A stretch of 64,000 nt of DNA from Conchocele bisecta (GCA_029237695.1 CM055275.1:88896433-88960432), one strand, 5' to 3'. Shown: positions 47,544 through 59,110, counted from the first letter of the stretch. Notes: generated from the sequence alone by a model not told the origin. Program-made: numbers and translations.

Positions 47544-47774
47544 TTATCGTAAAAGTGATGTGAAACCAGATTTATCTAAACATCGCGCTTGTTTCCATGT
47601 AGTCCATTTTGTTAACGTAACATCAAGGCGCTTGTAGAAAATAAACTGTGACCTTAGAGTCTGGATTTTTGTTGTCGGATTATACTCGTCCTGTATTGCG
47701 ACGCACCATCGGATCAGTGTAAGCAAGAAACGAGGCAAAGCCACAAAGGCCAGGTTTTTTCCAAGCATAGACAC
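47544..47774 (-). pseudogene. Possible cytochrome P450 C-terminal exon relic (left arm)
   Basis: A 76-residue frame contains LGKNLAFVALPRFLLTLIRW, which resembles the helix after the heme cysteine in P450s (CxGKNLA...L...L..L.R). It ends with FYKRLDVTLTKW, like the last strands of that fold. The cysteine itself is not in frame: a TGT lies a few bases upstream in another frame. No acceptor or upstream exon exists, because a repeat (from 47,789) abuts it. The right-arm copy differs at four residues, all replacements, so constraint looks absent. Family assignment is tentative and rests on motif resemblance only. Confidence 0.3.
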
Positions 47775-47788
47775 TTGGATAACATAAT

Positions 47789-48260
47789 TATACCCACTTT
47801 TTGTAGACTAGATAGCTGTGGCCTGCATGTCGCGCCTTGGGGCGAGGCAAAGATACTAAAAAAAATAGATATAGTAGATGGAAAAACTTTAACCAAAAAA
47901 CTTTAACCGGACACACGGACGTACGGACGGACCGACGTATGCCAAAATGCCGACGATATCGCGCTTTTCGCAAGCGGGTGCGACAATGATGATAAACACC
48001 CATGTGAAGTATCAAGGTAATGGGTGAAGCAGTTGCAGAGATATAGTACACAAAACAACTTTAACAAAAAAAATCAAAGTAATTTGACCTTGACATTGGG
48101 CACAGGGGCCGCACGGTTGGGGGTAGAATGAAAATATGGATGATGATAAACGCCCATGTGAAGTTGCAAGGTAATGGGCGAAGCAGTTGCAGAGATATAG
48201 TATAACGAAAAAAATTTAACCAAAATACTTTAACCAGACGTACGTTAAAAAGTTAACGTT
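47789..48260 (-). mobile_element. CTAGATGG-type rolling-circle-like element (left arm)
   Basis: On the minus strand the edge reads GGCCACAGCTATCTAGTCTAC and then AAAAAGTGGGTATAATTA. Inside are ACGGACGTACGGACGG, CGCTTTTCGCAAGCGGG and two GATATAGT-bounded units with TTTGACCTTGACATTGGG. It is mirrored at 54,013-54,486. Confidence 0.6.
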
Positions 48261-48309
48261 GAAAATGGCTAAGTCAATTACGTCCCGTCTCTACGGGCGT
48301 TTTTCATTG

Positions 48310-48530
48310 TAACTCGCGGGTAGCAGCTCGAGTAACACGAGTACCAATGGAACACGCAGAGTTCCAACTCGAGTTAAAGAATTTGACCTTGAATCTTACT
48401 CGAGTAACTCGATTCAAACCCTGCCACGTGGTGTGTTACTAGAGTTCCAACTTGTGTTAGACTCGAACAGCGGGTCTGCTTGTTCGTGCTACTCGGGTTA
48501 CTCGAGTTTAACCCGGGTGTTAGAACGAAT
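48310..48530. repeat. TCGAGT-rich imperfect palindrome
   Basis: Many ACTCGAGT / GAGTTACTCGA words and GAGTTCCAACT pairs, partly self-complementary across the segment. It is mirrored at 53,660-53,880. Confidence 0.6.
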
Positions 48531-48700
48531 AATGACCTATATGACATTAGGTGTTGCTAGGACGGTAAGATCACTCACGCTTTTCATTCTAGTATGCCAT
48601 TTCCGTGTTTCCGTGTTCATTTTTTGCGATGAACACACACATGTTCCCCAAAGAGGAATTCACCAGTTGAACGATGGAATTCATCCTTAGCAGAATCCTC

Positions 48701-48906
48701 GGGCCCGTTTCACTAAACTTCGTACGACTAAAATGTTCGTAAGTGCAAATTTATGGATTTATGGATTTACATTTATTGAGCATATGCTGTATATGCAGCA
48801 TATGCTCAATAAATGTAAATCCAATAATTGTTTACAAGAAAACATTGTTAATGTGAAATTTACAGACATAATGTTTCACTTACGAACATTTTAGTGAAAC
48901 GGTCCC
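48701..48906. mobile_element. Hairpin MITE (GGGCCCGTTTCACTAAA ends)
   Basis: Left GGGCCCGTTTCACTAAA and right TTTTAGTGAAACGGTCCC. The core stem TTTACATTTATTGAGCATAT is repeated in inverse. It is mirrored at 53,281-53,486 and related to the intronic MITE at 6,940-7,188. Confidence 0.85.
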
Positions 48907-49501
48907 CTGATATCCCTGGTTTGGCACCCAGGTACATTTATGTTTGGCTTTCTTGTTGCATAACAGTTGAATCCGTTTATACCAATGGGTGTGGTGTGTT
49001 GAGGATCTGGCACCAGGTCCGGTTATTCTGATTCAGGGCTGAATATACATGTACCGTATATATTTTCTATAAATATTCTGATTTTAGCAACCCGTCCTCC
49101 ATAACAACAGGTGAACTATTATTTCTGACTTTCTTAATCCGGACTGACCTTAGCTGTTCACAGGCCGTTAAGTATCATTAAATAAATAATAAATACATGA
49201 GTTATGATATTTATTAAACACAATTACGGTGCGCTATGTTGTGGTATATCATGCATTATTATATACGTACTTTCGTTTCCCATTGAAAGACAATGCAACT
49301 CAATACGTCAATATTTTCCATATTGACGTCTCTTGTGAGTTCATATTGGTCAGTGCCGGAACTATGTTTCACATTGAAAAATAGTTCCTTCTAAATCACC
49401 ACTAATTTGCTTATTGTATCTGTATTTTTGAAGGCATGTAAATTGCGAATGATGTACGTATATCATAAGAATGTTATTTGATTTGTGTGTGGGTATATAG
49501 A
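48907..49501. other. Left-arm stretch without recognised gene
   Basis: Mirrored at 52,679-53,280. It contains ATATTTTCCATATTGACGTC, partly self-complementary. Otherwise unremarkable. Confidence 0.45.
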
Positions 49502-49586
49502 GAATAGTAGGTTAGTGCCGTGAATGGGAAAAAATATCTGGCCCCGCGCCAGATATTTTCCCATTCACGGCACTAACCTACTATTC
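49502..49586. repeat. Long hairpin, 5 nt loop version
   Basis: GAATAGTAGGTTAGTGCCGT...ATATCTGGC and its inverse form a roughly 40 bp stem with a CCCGC loop. The right-arm partner (52,540-52,678) has a much larger loop. Confidence 0.9.
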
Positions 49587-49613
49587 TATTTATCCCGTCA
49601 ACACATATTAATG

Positions 49614-51032
49614 TACGGAAGCTTAAAAGGGACATGTGCAATCTTTTTTCTATGTCGTTCCCACGACATAGCATCTCGTTCCCACGAGATAGCATCTCGT
49701 TACCACGACTTAGCTATGTCGTTCCCACGACATAGCATCTCGTTCCCACGAGATAGCATCTCGTTACCACGACTTAGCTATGTCGTTCCCACGACATAGC
49801 ATCTCGTTCCCACGAGATAGGATCTCGATTCCCACGAGATAGGATCTCGTTACCACGAGTTAGCTATGTCGTTCCCACGAGATAGCAATCTCGTTACCAC
49901 GAGGTTAGCTATGTCGTTCCAACGACCTTTGCATCTCGTTACCACGAATAGCATCTCGTCCCCACGGGAGGCCTTAGCATCTCGTTACCCACGAGATTAG
50001 CTATGGTCGTTCGAGATTAGCATCCCGTTTACCACGACATAGATCTCGTTCCCACGACATAGGTAGCAATGAAAATGCAGCATAATTACCGCCATTTTTT
50101 CTTTCAGCCATAGTTGAATATAGTCCGGCAGCCAAAGGCCGATTTTGGGTTTTACCTTGTTTTGAATAACATGTTTTTTTTGTATTACTGACTTTGTATG
50201 TCCAGACCTTCTAGTTTCGAAATCCAACGGATGACAAGCTTGTCACCCTTAAGAAATTTGCACAAATTCAAGATGGCTGTCAAATAGATATAGTGTGCCA
50301 TATAGTTGCATTAACATGAGGAAATTCAGCAATTTAAGAGCGTAAACTGGGTGTATTTGACATAGTGATGAAAATTAGCAACGTTAAAATTCAATTCCTT
50401 AACTGCACTATGGGAAAAATCCAAAATGGCCGCAAAATGTGACCATTTGACGTAATTTCACTAGTTCGTCACAACAAAGAGTATGCTTTTTATAATCTTG
50501 GGTTTATTGAAACAATGAATGTTTATTTGCGTAACTTTTCTGTGTAATTGAATAATTGTCTAAATAGCAGAACTCCAAAAATGGCCGCCATTTATAAATA
50601 TAATACATTATACGTGCAATCGTATCTCTTCATAAGAAAACATATATAATTGCACTCAGACCCTATATCAGAGCAAATTTGCATACGAATATTGTATTTA
50701 GATACACAATGATTTTAGTACCTTAGGTACACAATTAGATCATTGTTTCGACAGCTTTAGTCCAAAATGGCCGCCACCTATTTTGATATTATTGTAGCAA
50801 TTAGCTTATATAATTGGACTCGTATGAATGTAATTGTACCAAATACTGGTATTAAGTCAAGATGCTCGTTTGTTTTCTTAACTTAATATACACCATTAGA
50901 CAACGTTCAATAACAGAAGTGTAAAAATGGGCGCCGGATAATACTATAGTACATTCTACTAGTAATCAAATCATATACTTATAAATAGTACACTTGGTTA
51001 TATACGTTGGCTTATTCAGTTTATTTTGGAAA
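49614..51032 (+). mobile_element. TACGG-type element with 21 bp array, copy in the palindrome spacer
   Basis: It begins TACGGAAGCTTAAAAGGGAC directly after the left-arm end. The array runs about 49,650-50,065. Its first part is regular (GTCGTTCCCACGAC, CTCGTTCCCACGAG, CTCGTTACCACGAC); later units have scattered single-base insertions. The tail is collinear with 27,490-28,490 until the N run. The right side of the palindrome lacks it. Confidence 0.8.
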
Positions 51033-51532
51033 NNNNNNNNNNNNNNNNNNNNNNNNNNNNNNNNNNNNNNNNNNNNNNNNNNNNNNNNNNNNNNNNNNNN
51101 NNNNNNNNNNNNNNNNNNNNNNNNNNNNNNNNNNNNNNNNNNNNNNNNNNNNNNNNNNNNNNNNNNNNNNNNNNNNNNNNNNNNNNNNNNNNNNNNNNNN
51201 NNNNNNNNNNNNNNNNNNNNNNNNNNNNNNNNNNNNNNNNNNNNNNNNNNNNNNNNNNNNNNNNNNNNNNNNNNNNNNNNNNNNNNNNNNNNNNNNNNNN
51301 NNNNNNNNNNNNNNNNNNNNNNNNNNNNNNNNNNNNNNNNNNNNNNNNNNNNNNNNNNNNNNNNNNNNNNNNNNNNNNNNNNNNNNNNNNNNNNNNNNNN
51401 NNNNNNNNNNNNNNNNNNNNNNNNNNNNNNNNNNNNNNNNNNNNNNNNNNNNNNNNNNNNNNNNNNNNNNNNNNNNNNNNNNNNNNNNNNNNNNNNNNNN
51501 NNNNNNNNNNNNNNNNNNNNNNNNNNNNNNNN
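51033..51532. other. Assembly gap, exactly 500 N
   Basis: 500 consecutive N. A round fixed length indicates a scaffolder placeholder rather than a measured gap. It lies within about 40 bases of the palindrome axis (about 51,060-51,140 from the paired coordinates). Confidence 0.98.
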
Positions 51533-52512
51533 TGATAAGCCTGATATCAAAATACACGAGCATGGTATTATATTTATCAGGTAACGTTTAGCAATTATGA
51601 TGTAGTTTTCGTTGGAAATAACGCACATTTGTTTATATTACCTCAATTCGCTGACGTCATTCTGCAACGTCATGTGACGCAGTGTGACCAATGAAATGTC
51701 ATTTTCCAATGTGTTGTCACCCGGATATTTGTATTAGTCCAGTGCCTGATAGGACATTATGTTATCAGTTAGTATTCGGCCAATGCAAATTTGTTACCTG
51801 ATAAAGCAATACAGTGTGACGCGGCATTTAACAATTGACGGTGTTCATGTATCATCCATTGTAGGATCCTTAAATGTAAAAACGTGCTTAAACGGAACCA
51901 ACATTTTTTGTATGCTTTAATATGGTTGTGACTGGATAAAAATTGGAAAAGTCGCGGGAATACTGGACGAGGCCTTCCGGCCTTCGTCCAGTATTCCCGC
52001 GACTTTTCCATGGGGCTTATGGGTTTTTTGATCCAGATCAGCATCAGTAATGAATCATCCGCCATGCTTCTAGCAAGTAATATAGCTCGTTATCAGGCTA
52101 CACTGGACTGAGCGTGTTGTGTGTTTGATCAGTAACTACACTGGTCACAAATCCAACAGGCCCAATTTTTTCCAGTCACAGCTACAAAGTTGCAATTACC
52201 CACAGTACTACGCAGTGTGTTTAAATGTAAACGTTCAATGTAAAAACGGTTACATTTGCGGTTTCAACACTCATGCATGCTCGTCTATTATTATAGGTTA
52301 TTTAACTCGTGTGTGGATGTATACACGAGTTCCACAGCGTAAAGTAGTGCAATATCCTTGCGCGGTGGAATGAGTGGCATTTATCCCGTCAACACAGTGT
52401 GTATGTGCCGTGAAAGGTGTCGTGAAACATTTTTGATATCCTGTCAATACGACATAATCACTGCGTATGAATATGTGCGGTGGCTGGGATTATTTTGTTT
52501 GCATTTTAAAGC
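51533..52512. other. Right part of the palindrome spacer
   Basis: Unique relative to the left side. It contains TGACGTCA near 51,652, the hairpin at 51,945-52,009, and a GCTTCTAGCAAGTAATAT...CTACACTGGTCACAAATC segment related to the interior of 42,901-44,568. No gene. Confidence 0.5.
51945..52009. repeat. 65 nt near-perfect hairpin
   Basis: GGAAAAGTCGCGGGAATACT and its exact inverse flank an inner GGCCTTCCGGCC. The stem is GC-rich and about 25 bp or longer. Confidence 0.9.
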
Positions 52513-52539
52513 CATTAATATGTGTTGACGGGATAAATA

Positions 52540-52678
52540 GAATAGTAGGTTAGTGCCGTGAATGGGAAAAATATCTGGCGCGGCTCGGAAACGGGATGTG
52601 CTCGGCACAGCCTCGCCCATCCCGTTTCCTAAGCCTTGCCAGATATTTTTTCCCATTCACGGCACTAACCTACTATTC
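52540..52678. repeat. Long hairpin, large-loop version
   Basis: Same stem as 49,502-49,586, but about 54 extra bases in the loop. These contain a smaller inverted pair, GGAAACGGGATG / CATCCCGTTTCC. Confidence 0.9.
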
Positions 52679-53280
52679 TCTATATACCCACACACAAATC
52701 AAATAACATTCTTATGATATACGTACATCATTCGCAATTTACATGCCTTCAAAAATACAGATACAATAAGCAAATTAGTGGTGATTTAGAAGGAACTATT
52801 TTTCAATGTGAAACATAGTTCCGGCACTGACCAATATGAACTCACAAGAGACGTCAATATGGAAAATATTGACGTATTGAGTTGCATTGTCTTTCAATGG
52901 GAAACGAAAGTACGTATATAATAATGCATGATATACCACAACATAGCTCACCGTAATTGTGTTTAATAAATATCGTAACTCATGTATTTATTATTTATTT
53001 CATGATACTTAACGGCCTGTGAACAGCTAAGGTCAGTTGAGTCCCGATTAAGAAAGTCAGAAATAATAGTTCACCTGTTGTTATGGAGGACGGGTTGCTA
53101 AAATCAGAATATTTATAGAAAATATATACGGAACATGTATATTCAGCCCTGAATCAGAATAACCGGACCTGGTGCCAGATACTCAACACACCACACCCAT
53201 TGGTATAAACGGATTCAACTGTTATGCAACAAGAAAGCCAAACATAAATGTACCTGGGTGCCAAACCAGGGATATCAGGG

Positions 53281-53486
53281 GACCGTTTCACTAAAATGTT
53301 CGTAAGTGAAACATTATGTCTGTAAATTTCACATTAACAATGTTTTCTTGTAAACAATTATTGGATTTACATTTATTGAGCATAGGCTGCATATGCAGCA
53401 TATGCTCAATAAATGTAAATCCATAAATCCATAAATTTGCACTTACGAACATTTTAGTCGTACGAAGTTTAGTGAAACGGGCCCGA
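53281..53486. mobile_element. Hairpin MITE, right-arm copy
   Basis: Inverted counterpart of 48,701-48,906, with GGGACCGTTTCACTAAAA and TTTAGTGAAACGGGCCC ends. Confidence 0.85.
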
Positions 53487-53659
53487 GTATTCTGCTAAGG
53501 ATGAATTCCATCGTTCAACTGGTGAATTCCTCTTTGGGGAACATGTACGTGTGTGTTCATCGCAAAAAATGAACACGGAACACGGAAATGGCATACTAGA
53601 ATGAAAAGCGTGAGTGATCTTACCGTCCTAGCAACACCTAATGTCATATAGGTCATTAT

Positions 53660-53880
53660 TCGTTCTAACACCCGGGTTAAACTCGAGTAACCCGAGTAGC
53701 ACGAACAAGCAGACCCGCTGTTCGAGTTTAACACAAGTTGGAACTCTAGTAACACACCACGTGGCAGGGTTTGAATCGAGTTACTCGAGTAAGATTCAAT
53801 GTCAAATTCTTTAACTCGAGTTGGAACTCTGCGTGTTCCATTGGTACTCGTGTTACTCGAGCTGCTACCCGCGAGTTACA
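53660..53880. repeat. TCGAGT-rich imperfect palindrome, right-arm copy
   Basis: Inverted counterpart of 48,310-48,530. About 90 bases just beyond it (53,908-53,998) have no left-arm match, so the left arm lost or the right arm gained a small piece here. Confidence 0.6.
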
Positions 53881-54012
53881 ATGAAAAACGCCCGTAGAGA
53901 CGGGACGTCAGTTTCAAGTCTCATCTGAAAGACCAATGAGATGGAACCTACTACATACAACTACCCAACATGTGACCATTGTTTTACCTTCACCTATTAT
54001 TTCAACGTTAAC

Positions 54013-54486
54013 TTTTTAACGTACGTCTGGTTAAAGTGTTTTGGTTAAATTGTTTTCGTTATACTATATCTCTGCAACTGCTTCGCCCATTACCTTGAAA
54101 CTTCACATAGGCGTTTATCATCATCCATATTTTCATTCTACCCCCCAACCGTGCGGCCCCTGTGCCCAATGTCAAGGTCAAATTACTTTGATTTTGTTTT
54201 GTTAAAGTTGTTTTGTGTACTATATCTCTGCAACTGCTTCACCCATTACCTTGATACTTCACATGGGTGTTTATCATCATTGTCGCGCCCGCTTGCGGAA
54301 AGCGCGATATCGTCGGCATTTTGGCATACGTCCGTCCGTCCGTCCGTCCGTACGTCCGTGTGTCCGGTTAAAGTTTTTTGGTTAAAGTTTTTCCATTTAC
54401 TATATCTATTTTTTTTAGTGTCTTTGCCTCGCCCCAAGGCGCGACATGCAGGCCACAGCCATCTAGTCTACAAAAAGTGGGTATAA
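54013..54486 (+). mobile_element. CTAGATGG-type rolling-circle-like element, right-arm copy
   Basis: Inverted counterpart of 47,789-48,260. It ends GCCATCTAGTCTACAAAAAG TGGGTATA. The CCGTCC run is longer here (54,330-54,365) than in the left arm. Confidence 0.6.
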
Positions 54487-54499
54487 TTATGTTATCCAA

Positions 54500-54730
54500 G
54501 TGTCTATGCTTGGAAAAAACCTGGCCTTTGTGGCTTTGCCTCGTTTCTTGCTTACACTGATCCGATGGTGCGCCGCAATACAGGACGAGTATAATCCGAC
54601 AACAAAAATCCAGCCTCTAAGGTCACAGTCTATTTTTTACAAGCGCCTTGATGATACGTTAACAAAATGGACGACATGGAAACAAGCGCGATGTTTAGAT
54701 AAATCTGGTTTCACATCACTTTTACGATAA
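54500..54730 (+). pseudogene. Possible cytochrome P450 C-terminal exon relic (right arm)
   Basis: Inverted counterpart of 47,544-47,774. The frame is still open, but four residues are changed (V to A, T to P, F to S, V to D, reading left arm to right). LGKNLAFVALPRFLLTLIRW is unchanged. The same caveats apply. Confidence 0.3.
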
Positions 54731-56299
54731 GTTTATTGTTTTAAAAAGTTTTGAATAATTGTTTTTATATGCGTATAGCTCTAGTAACTGGCCAACGAAG
54801 GCTTATTATCCAGAACCGAGGTATATCCACTGTAGTATTTGTAAATGTGCGTTTTAAGGCAAGTCGAAATAATGGTGTTGTATACGTATGATGCTCACAT
54901 TAGTGCAGTATGTTATATTTTATGAACCATATATACATGTGACACAAGTAATAATTCATAAAAATGGTTTTACACAGCAATGTCATGGATAAATTGATAT
55001 GTTTACTCTGGATCGTCAGTTCTTCTTACATTGCCTGGTGTCGGTATAGTTTCCTTCCTGGTGATCTATATATATAACTTCGAGGGCGAGGGCGTTTCGG
55101 ACCGTAACAGATTCGTTATTTATGTTTGATTGTTTTGTCCCATGTTTAAACTTAATGTTATATTAACAGTGAATATGTGAAAGGTTCATATATCATATGT
55201 GATAAAGAACTTTTGCCTATATGTTGATTACGCATAGTAAAACATAGCAAGGTTTTCCCGAAACGGTTTTGGTCTGAGCTTGCTAGCGTCCGAATCGTTA
55301 AAATACTATAACTTACTGATTGAGGCCTTGGTATGTCGTAATGAAATTGAAACACTTTATATTTGCATTGTATTTTGAGTCTTAATTACATACTTGTACA
55401 CATTTCCATTGTGTAGTCTATTTCCATTGTGTAGTCTAACAGTTGAGCAAGAAAGGGGTTTAAAGGAGATAATCAGATATAACAATATTCTGTTTTCGCG
55501 ATACGCTTATGTATTCATCATTTATATATCAAATAAAACAAATTTCACAGTAATCCGACCAGAATATGCCGTTATTTTACGGATTTCATTTTCCGGACAG
55601 CGAGTTTTTGCAGCCGTCACTGTATGACAAACTTCCCTTTATTTTGCTTACCACAGTTATTTCCCTTTGCTGTCACGTGGGTATATGACGTATCAGCAGT
55701 ACTTCCGAAATGTATGCATAATACGATTATTACACATACTAGTTCAACAGACTACGTAGAACTCCTTTATTAGAGTGCTGATATACATATATGGGACCCT
55801 AGCTGTACTATACAAATACAAGAATGACCTTGTTACAAACTACATACTGAAGTACAACAGTGGGTAACAAAATGGACATACCGTGCACTTTTCAACAGCT
55901 GTGGGATACCAGTCTGTATATACATGTATTTATATTTACATCGTAAAGTTACAATCTATGTTTTCTCAGATAGTACTTATATATAATGCTAAATCAGACG
56001 GGCAACAGAGAAGACACTCAGAGCTGTCAGGTGCATATATGGATCTGGTGCTATGCTAGTCGAACTGTCATAACGACACTTACAATGAAACAATGGTGTA
56101 CATGGGGTCAATTAAGGAAAGCCGACTGCCCTTGGTGAAAGCAGTGGGGAAATTAGTCGCTCTAATTACCACGGGGGTAGTGTGTTGTTTGAAGATTGTG
56201 TCAACATCCACTGTACTTATCATAGCGATTTTAAAATTGCCTCGCCAATGGTCCCTGCCACCTGGCACTCCGGCTGAGATTGTGCAATAAGCCAAATGC
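54731..56299. other. Right-arm stretch without recognised gene
   Basis: Inverted counterpart of 45,976-47,543. On the minus strand a 73-residue frame at 56,080-56,301 ends at a GTAAGT donor-like site, but the left-arm copy has a stop in it. Confidence 0.45.
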
Positions 56300-56392
56300 A
56301 AACATGGGGCTTATATGGCGTTTGCGACTAGTGTAGATCCAGTTCAGCTTGTGCATCCGCACAGTCTGAACAGGATCCGCATTTTTCGGCAT
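56300..56392. repeat. Hairpin repeat, right-arm copy
   Basis: Inverted counterpart of 45,885-45,975. Confidence 0.65.
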
Positions 56393-56958
56393 TCCTTCAA
56401 TAAAACACACTAGCATGCAATCTAGATTGTATTTAGACTATAGGAGTGTTATATTTGATTAGGACATACACTGGTCACAAATCACACAAACCCCATTTCT
56501 CCAGTCACAGCCACATATAGAACCAAGCTATGTTCAATTGACGTAACCCCCATTTGGCAAAACAGCGATTTTCTTATGGAAAACATCTTAGTTTTTAACA
56601 TCCATTCCAAACATTTTCTATTTATTTCAAACAAGTAAGTAGGCAAATAAATTAGAAATAATAAATAATTTACTGTCCATGTGAAAATTGACTATATCAT
56701 TTTTTTTTTATCTGTCAAAGAACAAAATGTGTGATTTAGTTATATTTTAGTATTCCAAAACAGTATTTATCATGTTTACGGAAAAAATAAGCGTGGACAT
56801 TCAAGTTACACACGTTTTGTCCTGCAATATAACAATCATCAATGTGTAAAAACAAACACATCAAGATTGAAGTTTCGGAACTGTAGAAAGCATTCTATTA
56901 TATTCGGCTTATATTTAAGAGTGGGAATTGGCTCGAACACCGTCCATACCCGGTGAAA

Positions 56959-59110
56959 TCAAAGGACTGAAAGTCCTGAAATCCTTTGCAGTTGCGACAA
57001 AAAGTATTCTCTCAAAGAGTCGTCACAGACTGGAATGCACTCCCTAGTGATTGTGTAAATTCGAACACACTAAATAGTTTCAAAAGTTCACTCAACTCCG
57101 CCTGGAAGAAGAGACACAGCAAATTCAACACGTGAAAATATTGTAGACATTTTAACCATGATTTAGTTGCGCTCTCCCCCCAGTTTTAAAGACAATTATC
57201 CAATTTGACGTCGCTAAAATAGGCCAGTACAAGCCTAGCTTACAAGAAACGGCCTTCAACCAAGGTTGAACCAAGGTAGGTAGAAAATTAAAAAAAAGTA
57301 CTTGCCCAGGTCAAAAAGTTACTCGCCCAGTTTTTTTTAAAAATAAATTGCTATTTCCAGTTTTTGTAATGTTGAATATTATTTATAAAAAAAAAGGCTT
57401 TTACATATGATCATTACCAAAACGTATGAGACATATTCACTAGTATTGTTATATATATTTTAAGTATTAAATGACCATAAAGAAACAAATAGCAGCGAAT
57501 TTGCTCAGAGGCTTGCACACTTCTTATTTTCTATAAGCGTTGAGTGACATAGATTTAGTTTAATTTATAGTGGCTATGTTTGCATGCGCTGCGTGCTGCC
57601 TTAATTACTAAATTCAATGGTTTCGGACCCGGCGCCGACCGTTTCGTCCCAAGCCGTTATGTTCGGCGTCTGAAATGCGCGTTAACCCAACTGTATACGA
57701 GACGATATATGTGGCCGCGTATACACTAGTTTATACTCGCAGTCCTATTATTTGTTACCCGGCCGCGTAAAGCCGACAAATAATCCGTGAATTAAACTTG
57801 CCCGGTATGGACCGTGTTCAAAATCGCTAGAGATTCTACCCGTAACCGTGTACATAGACACTGCTTGAATCTTACTTCCCGCAAATTGACGTAAACTGTA
57901 AACAACAAATGGTCGCTGAATTAATACCATTTGTTGGCCGTTATCGATGGAATTAATTGGCAATTTCTTCCCAAAAAAAAATCCTGACCTAATCTTTCAC
58001 TCGCCAGCACTCGCCCGCCACAAAAAGCACTCGCCATGGCGAGCTGGGCGAGTGAAATTTAACACCCCTGTTATTGTATCGATTCAGGTGCGCGAAATGA
58101 CCTTGTCAATTTGCATAAACTGAAGCCATCACAGGCGCTCGGATTGTTCAACAAAAATATTAGAGAGTCGCATTTCATCACACTATCGGATTATTTAATG
58201 ATTAGGATGCATGTTTTGTTGAACGGGTATATAATAAATAGGTTTTTGGATTTGTACGGAAATATATTTCGGCGTACTCGTTCGTTCGGCGGAACCTAAA
58301 ATTATTCAAACTCTAAGACAATGTTTCCTTTGTGAAGTGTATCGTACTGCATTTTCTGTGTAACGTCATTATAGATTAGTTGATGTTTTAAGTAAAATGG
58401 ACACTGATTTAATAATATCGATGGCTCAAGATGATTATTTAAAGCATGCGGTATGTAACTGTCAAAAAACAATGTTTCTGTTTTAAATCATCATCATTTC
58501 GCTGTCCAATGTTGGATTTTTATCGAGCCATTTACTATGACTATGTAAACGATTCTGTAATTTGTCGGCATAAAATGGTGGAAACTACTTTTCATGAGAC
58601 ACGAGGTTAATTGTATCAGTGCGCGTGAAAAATAATATACTCAAATTAATACATGTCAGTTTATTAAATCAGATAAACATTTTGTAATATAAATGTCGTA
58701 CAGAAAAATTAACAACACATGTATTACACTACACAATATAATGTTAGCTCACTATCAGAACTATTTTTCATGGCGTATAACTACGTATAAATTACATGTG
58801 GAGCGGTCGATCATTGCGCTAAAAATATAACCTTCCTAATAAAATATTTATTATGAAACACGACAGTTAATATTTTATAAAATCACAAACAGTTTTTAAA
58901 AATATAACTGGAGCTGAACAAAAATGTAGCTGGCCAAAAATGTGAGTGACACGTTCATAATGCACCGCTCGCTTTGGAACTCTCTCACGTGGCATAGCTA
59001 GAATCATGAAGCATGAAGTACGTTCGTTGGTCGACAATTACTCATTTGCATAAATCATGTAAGGTCTCAAACACCGTATAAGGACTATATCCAAGCAAAT
59101 ATGCTTGGAT
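56959..59110. mobile_element. 2.15 kb insertion present only in the right arm
   Basis: The left arm reads GGTGAAAAAAGCATCC (complement of 45,298-45,313). Here GGTGAAA and AAAAAGCATCC are separated by 2,152 bp. The block holds a LINE tail (57,007-57,135). It also holds a segment (about 57,290-58,070) with CTCGCCCAG words near both ends and closing CTCGCC, GGCGAG and ACACCCCTG. It ends in the terminal hairpin ATCCAAGCA/TGCTTGGAT at 59,089-59,110. A composite insertion or a left-arm deletion are both possible. Confidence 0.75.
57007..57135 (+). pseudogene. C-terminal tail of a non-LTR retrotransposon reverse transcriptase ORF
   Basis: The frame reads FSQRVVTDWNALPSDCVNS, then SFKSSLNSAW, and stops at TGA 57,133-57,135. 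The pattern R-VV-x-W-N-x-LP followed by SFK-x-x-L is the usual end of CR1/jockey-like reverse transcriptase proteins, after the polymerase domain. Upstream only a few residues in frame (LQLRQKV) precede the insertion edge, so the copy is 5' truncated, which is common for such elements. Catalytic domains are absent, so it is inactive. Confidence 0.8.

Larger units (their letters stand above)
37267..49613 (+). repeat. Left arm of a giant inverted repeat
   Basis: The complement of this segment reappears, in reverse order, from 52,513 to the end of the window. Paired points include 47,544/54,730, 46,919/55,355, 44,834/59,586, 41,066/61,613 and 39,120/63,435. Shared ends are AATGCGCAGACTA at 37,267 and CAACACATATTAATG at 49,613. 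Left-only insertions: 37,354-38,631 and 42,901-44,568. Confidence 0.95.

Noticed and set aside
50966..51628. Long frames of 170-220 codons around 51 kb
   Set aside because: They consist almost entirely of the 500-N gap.
56080..56301. 73-residue minus-strand frame ending at a GTAAGT donor
   Set aside because: The matching left-arm copy has a TGA within it and no recognisable domain, so exon status is not supported.
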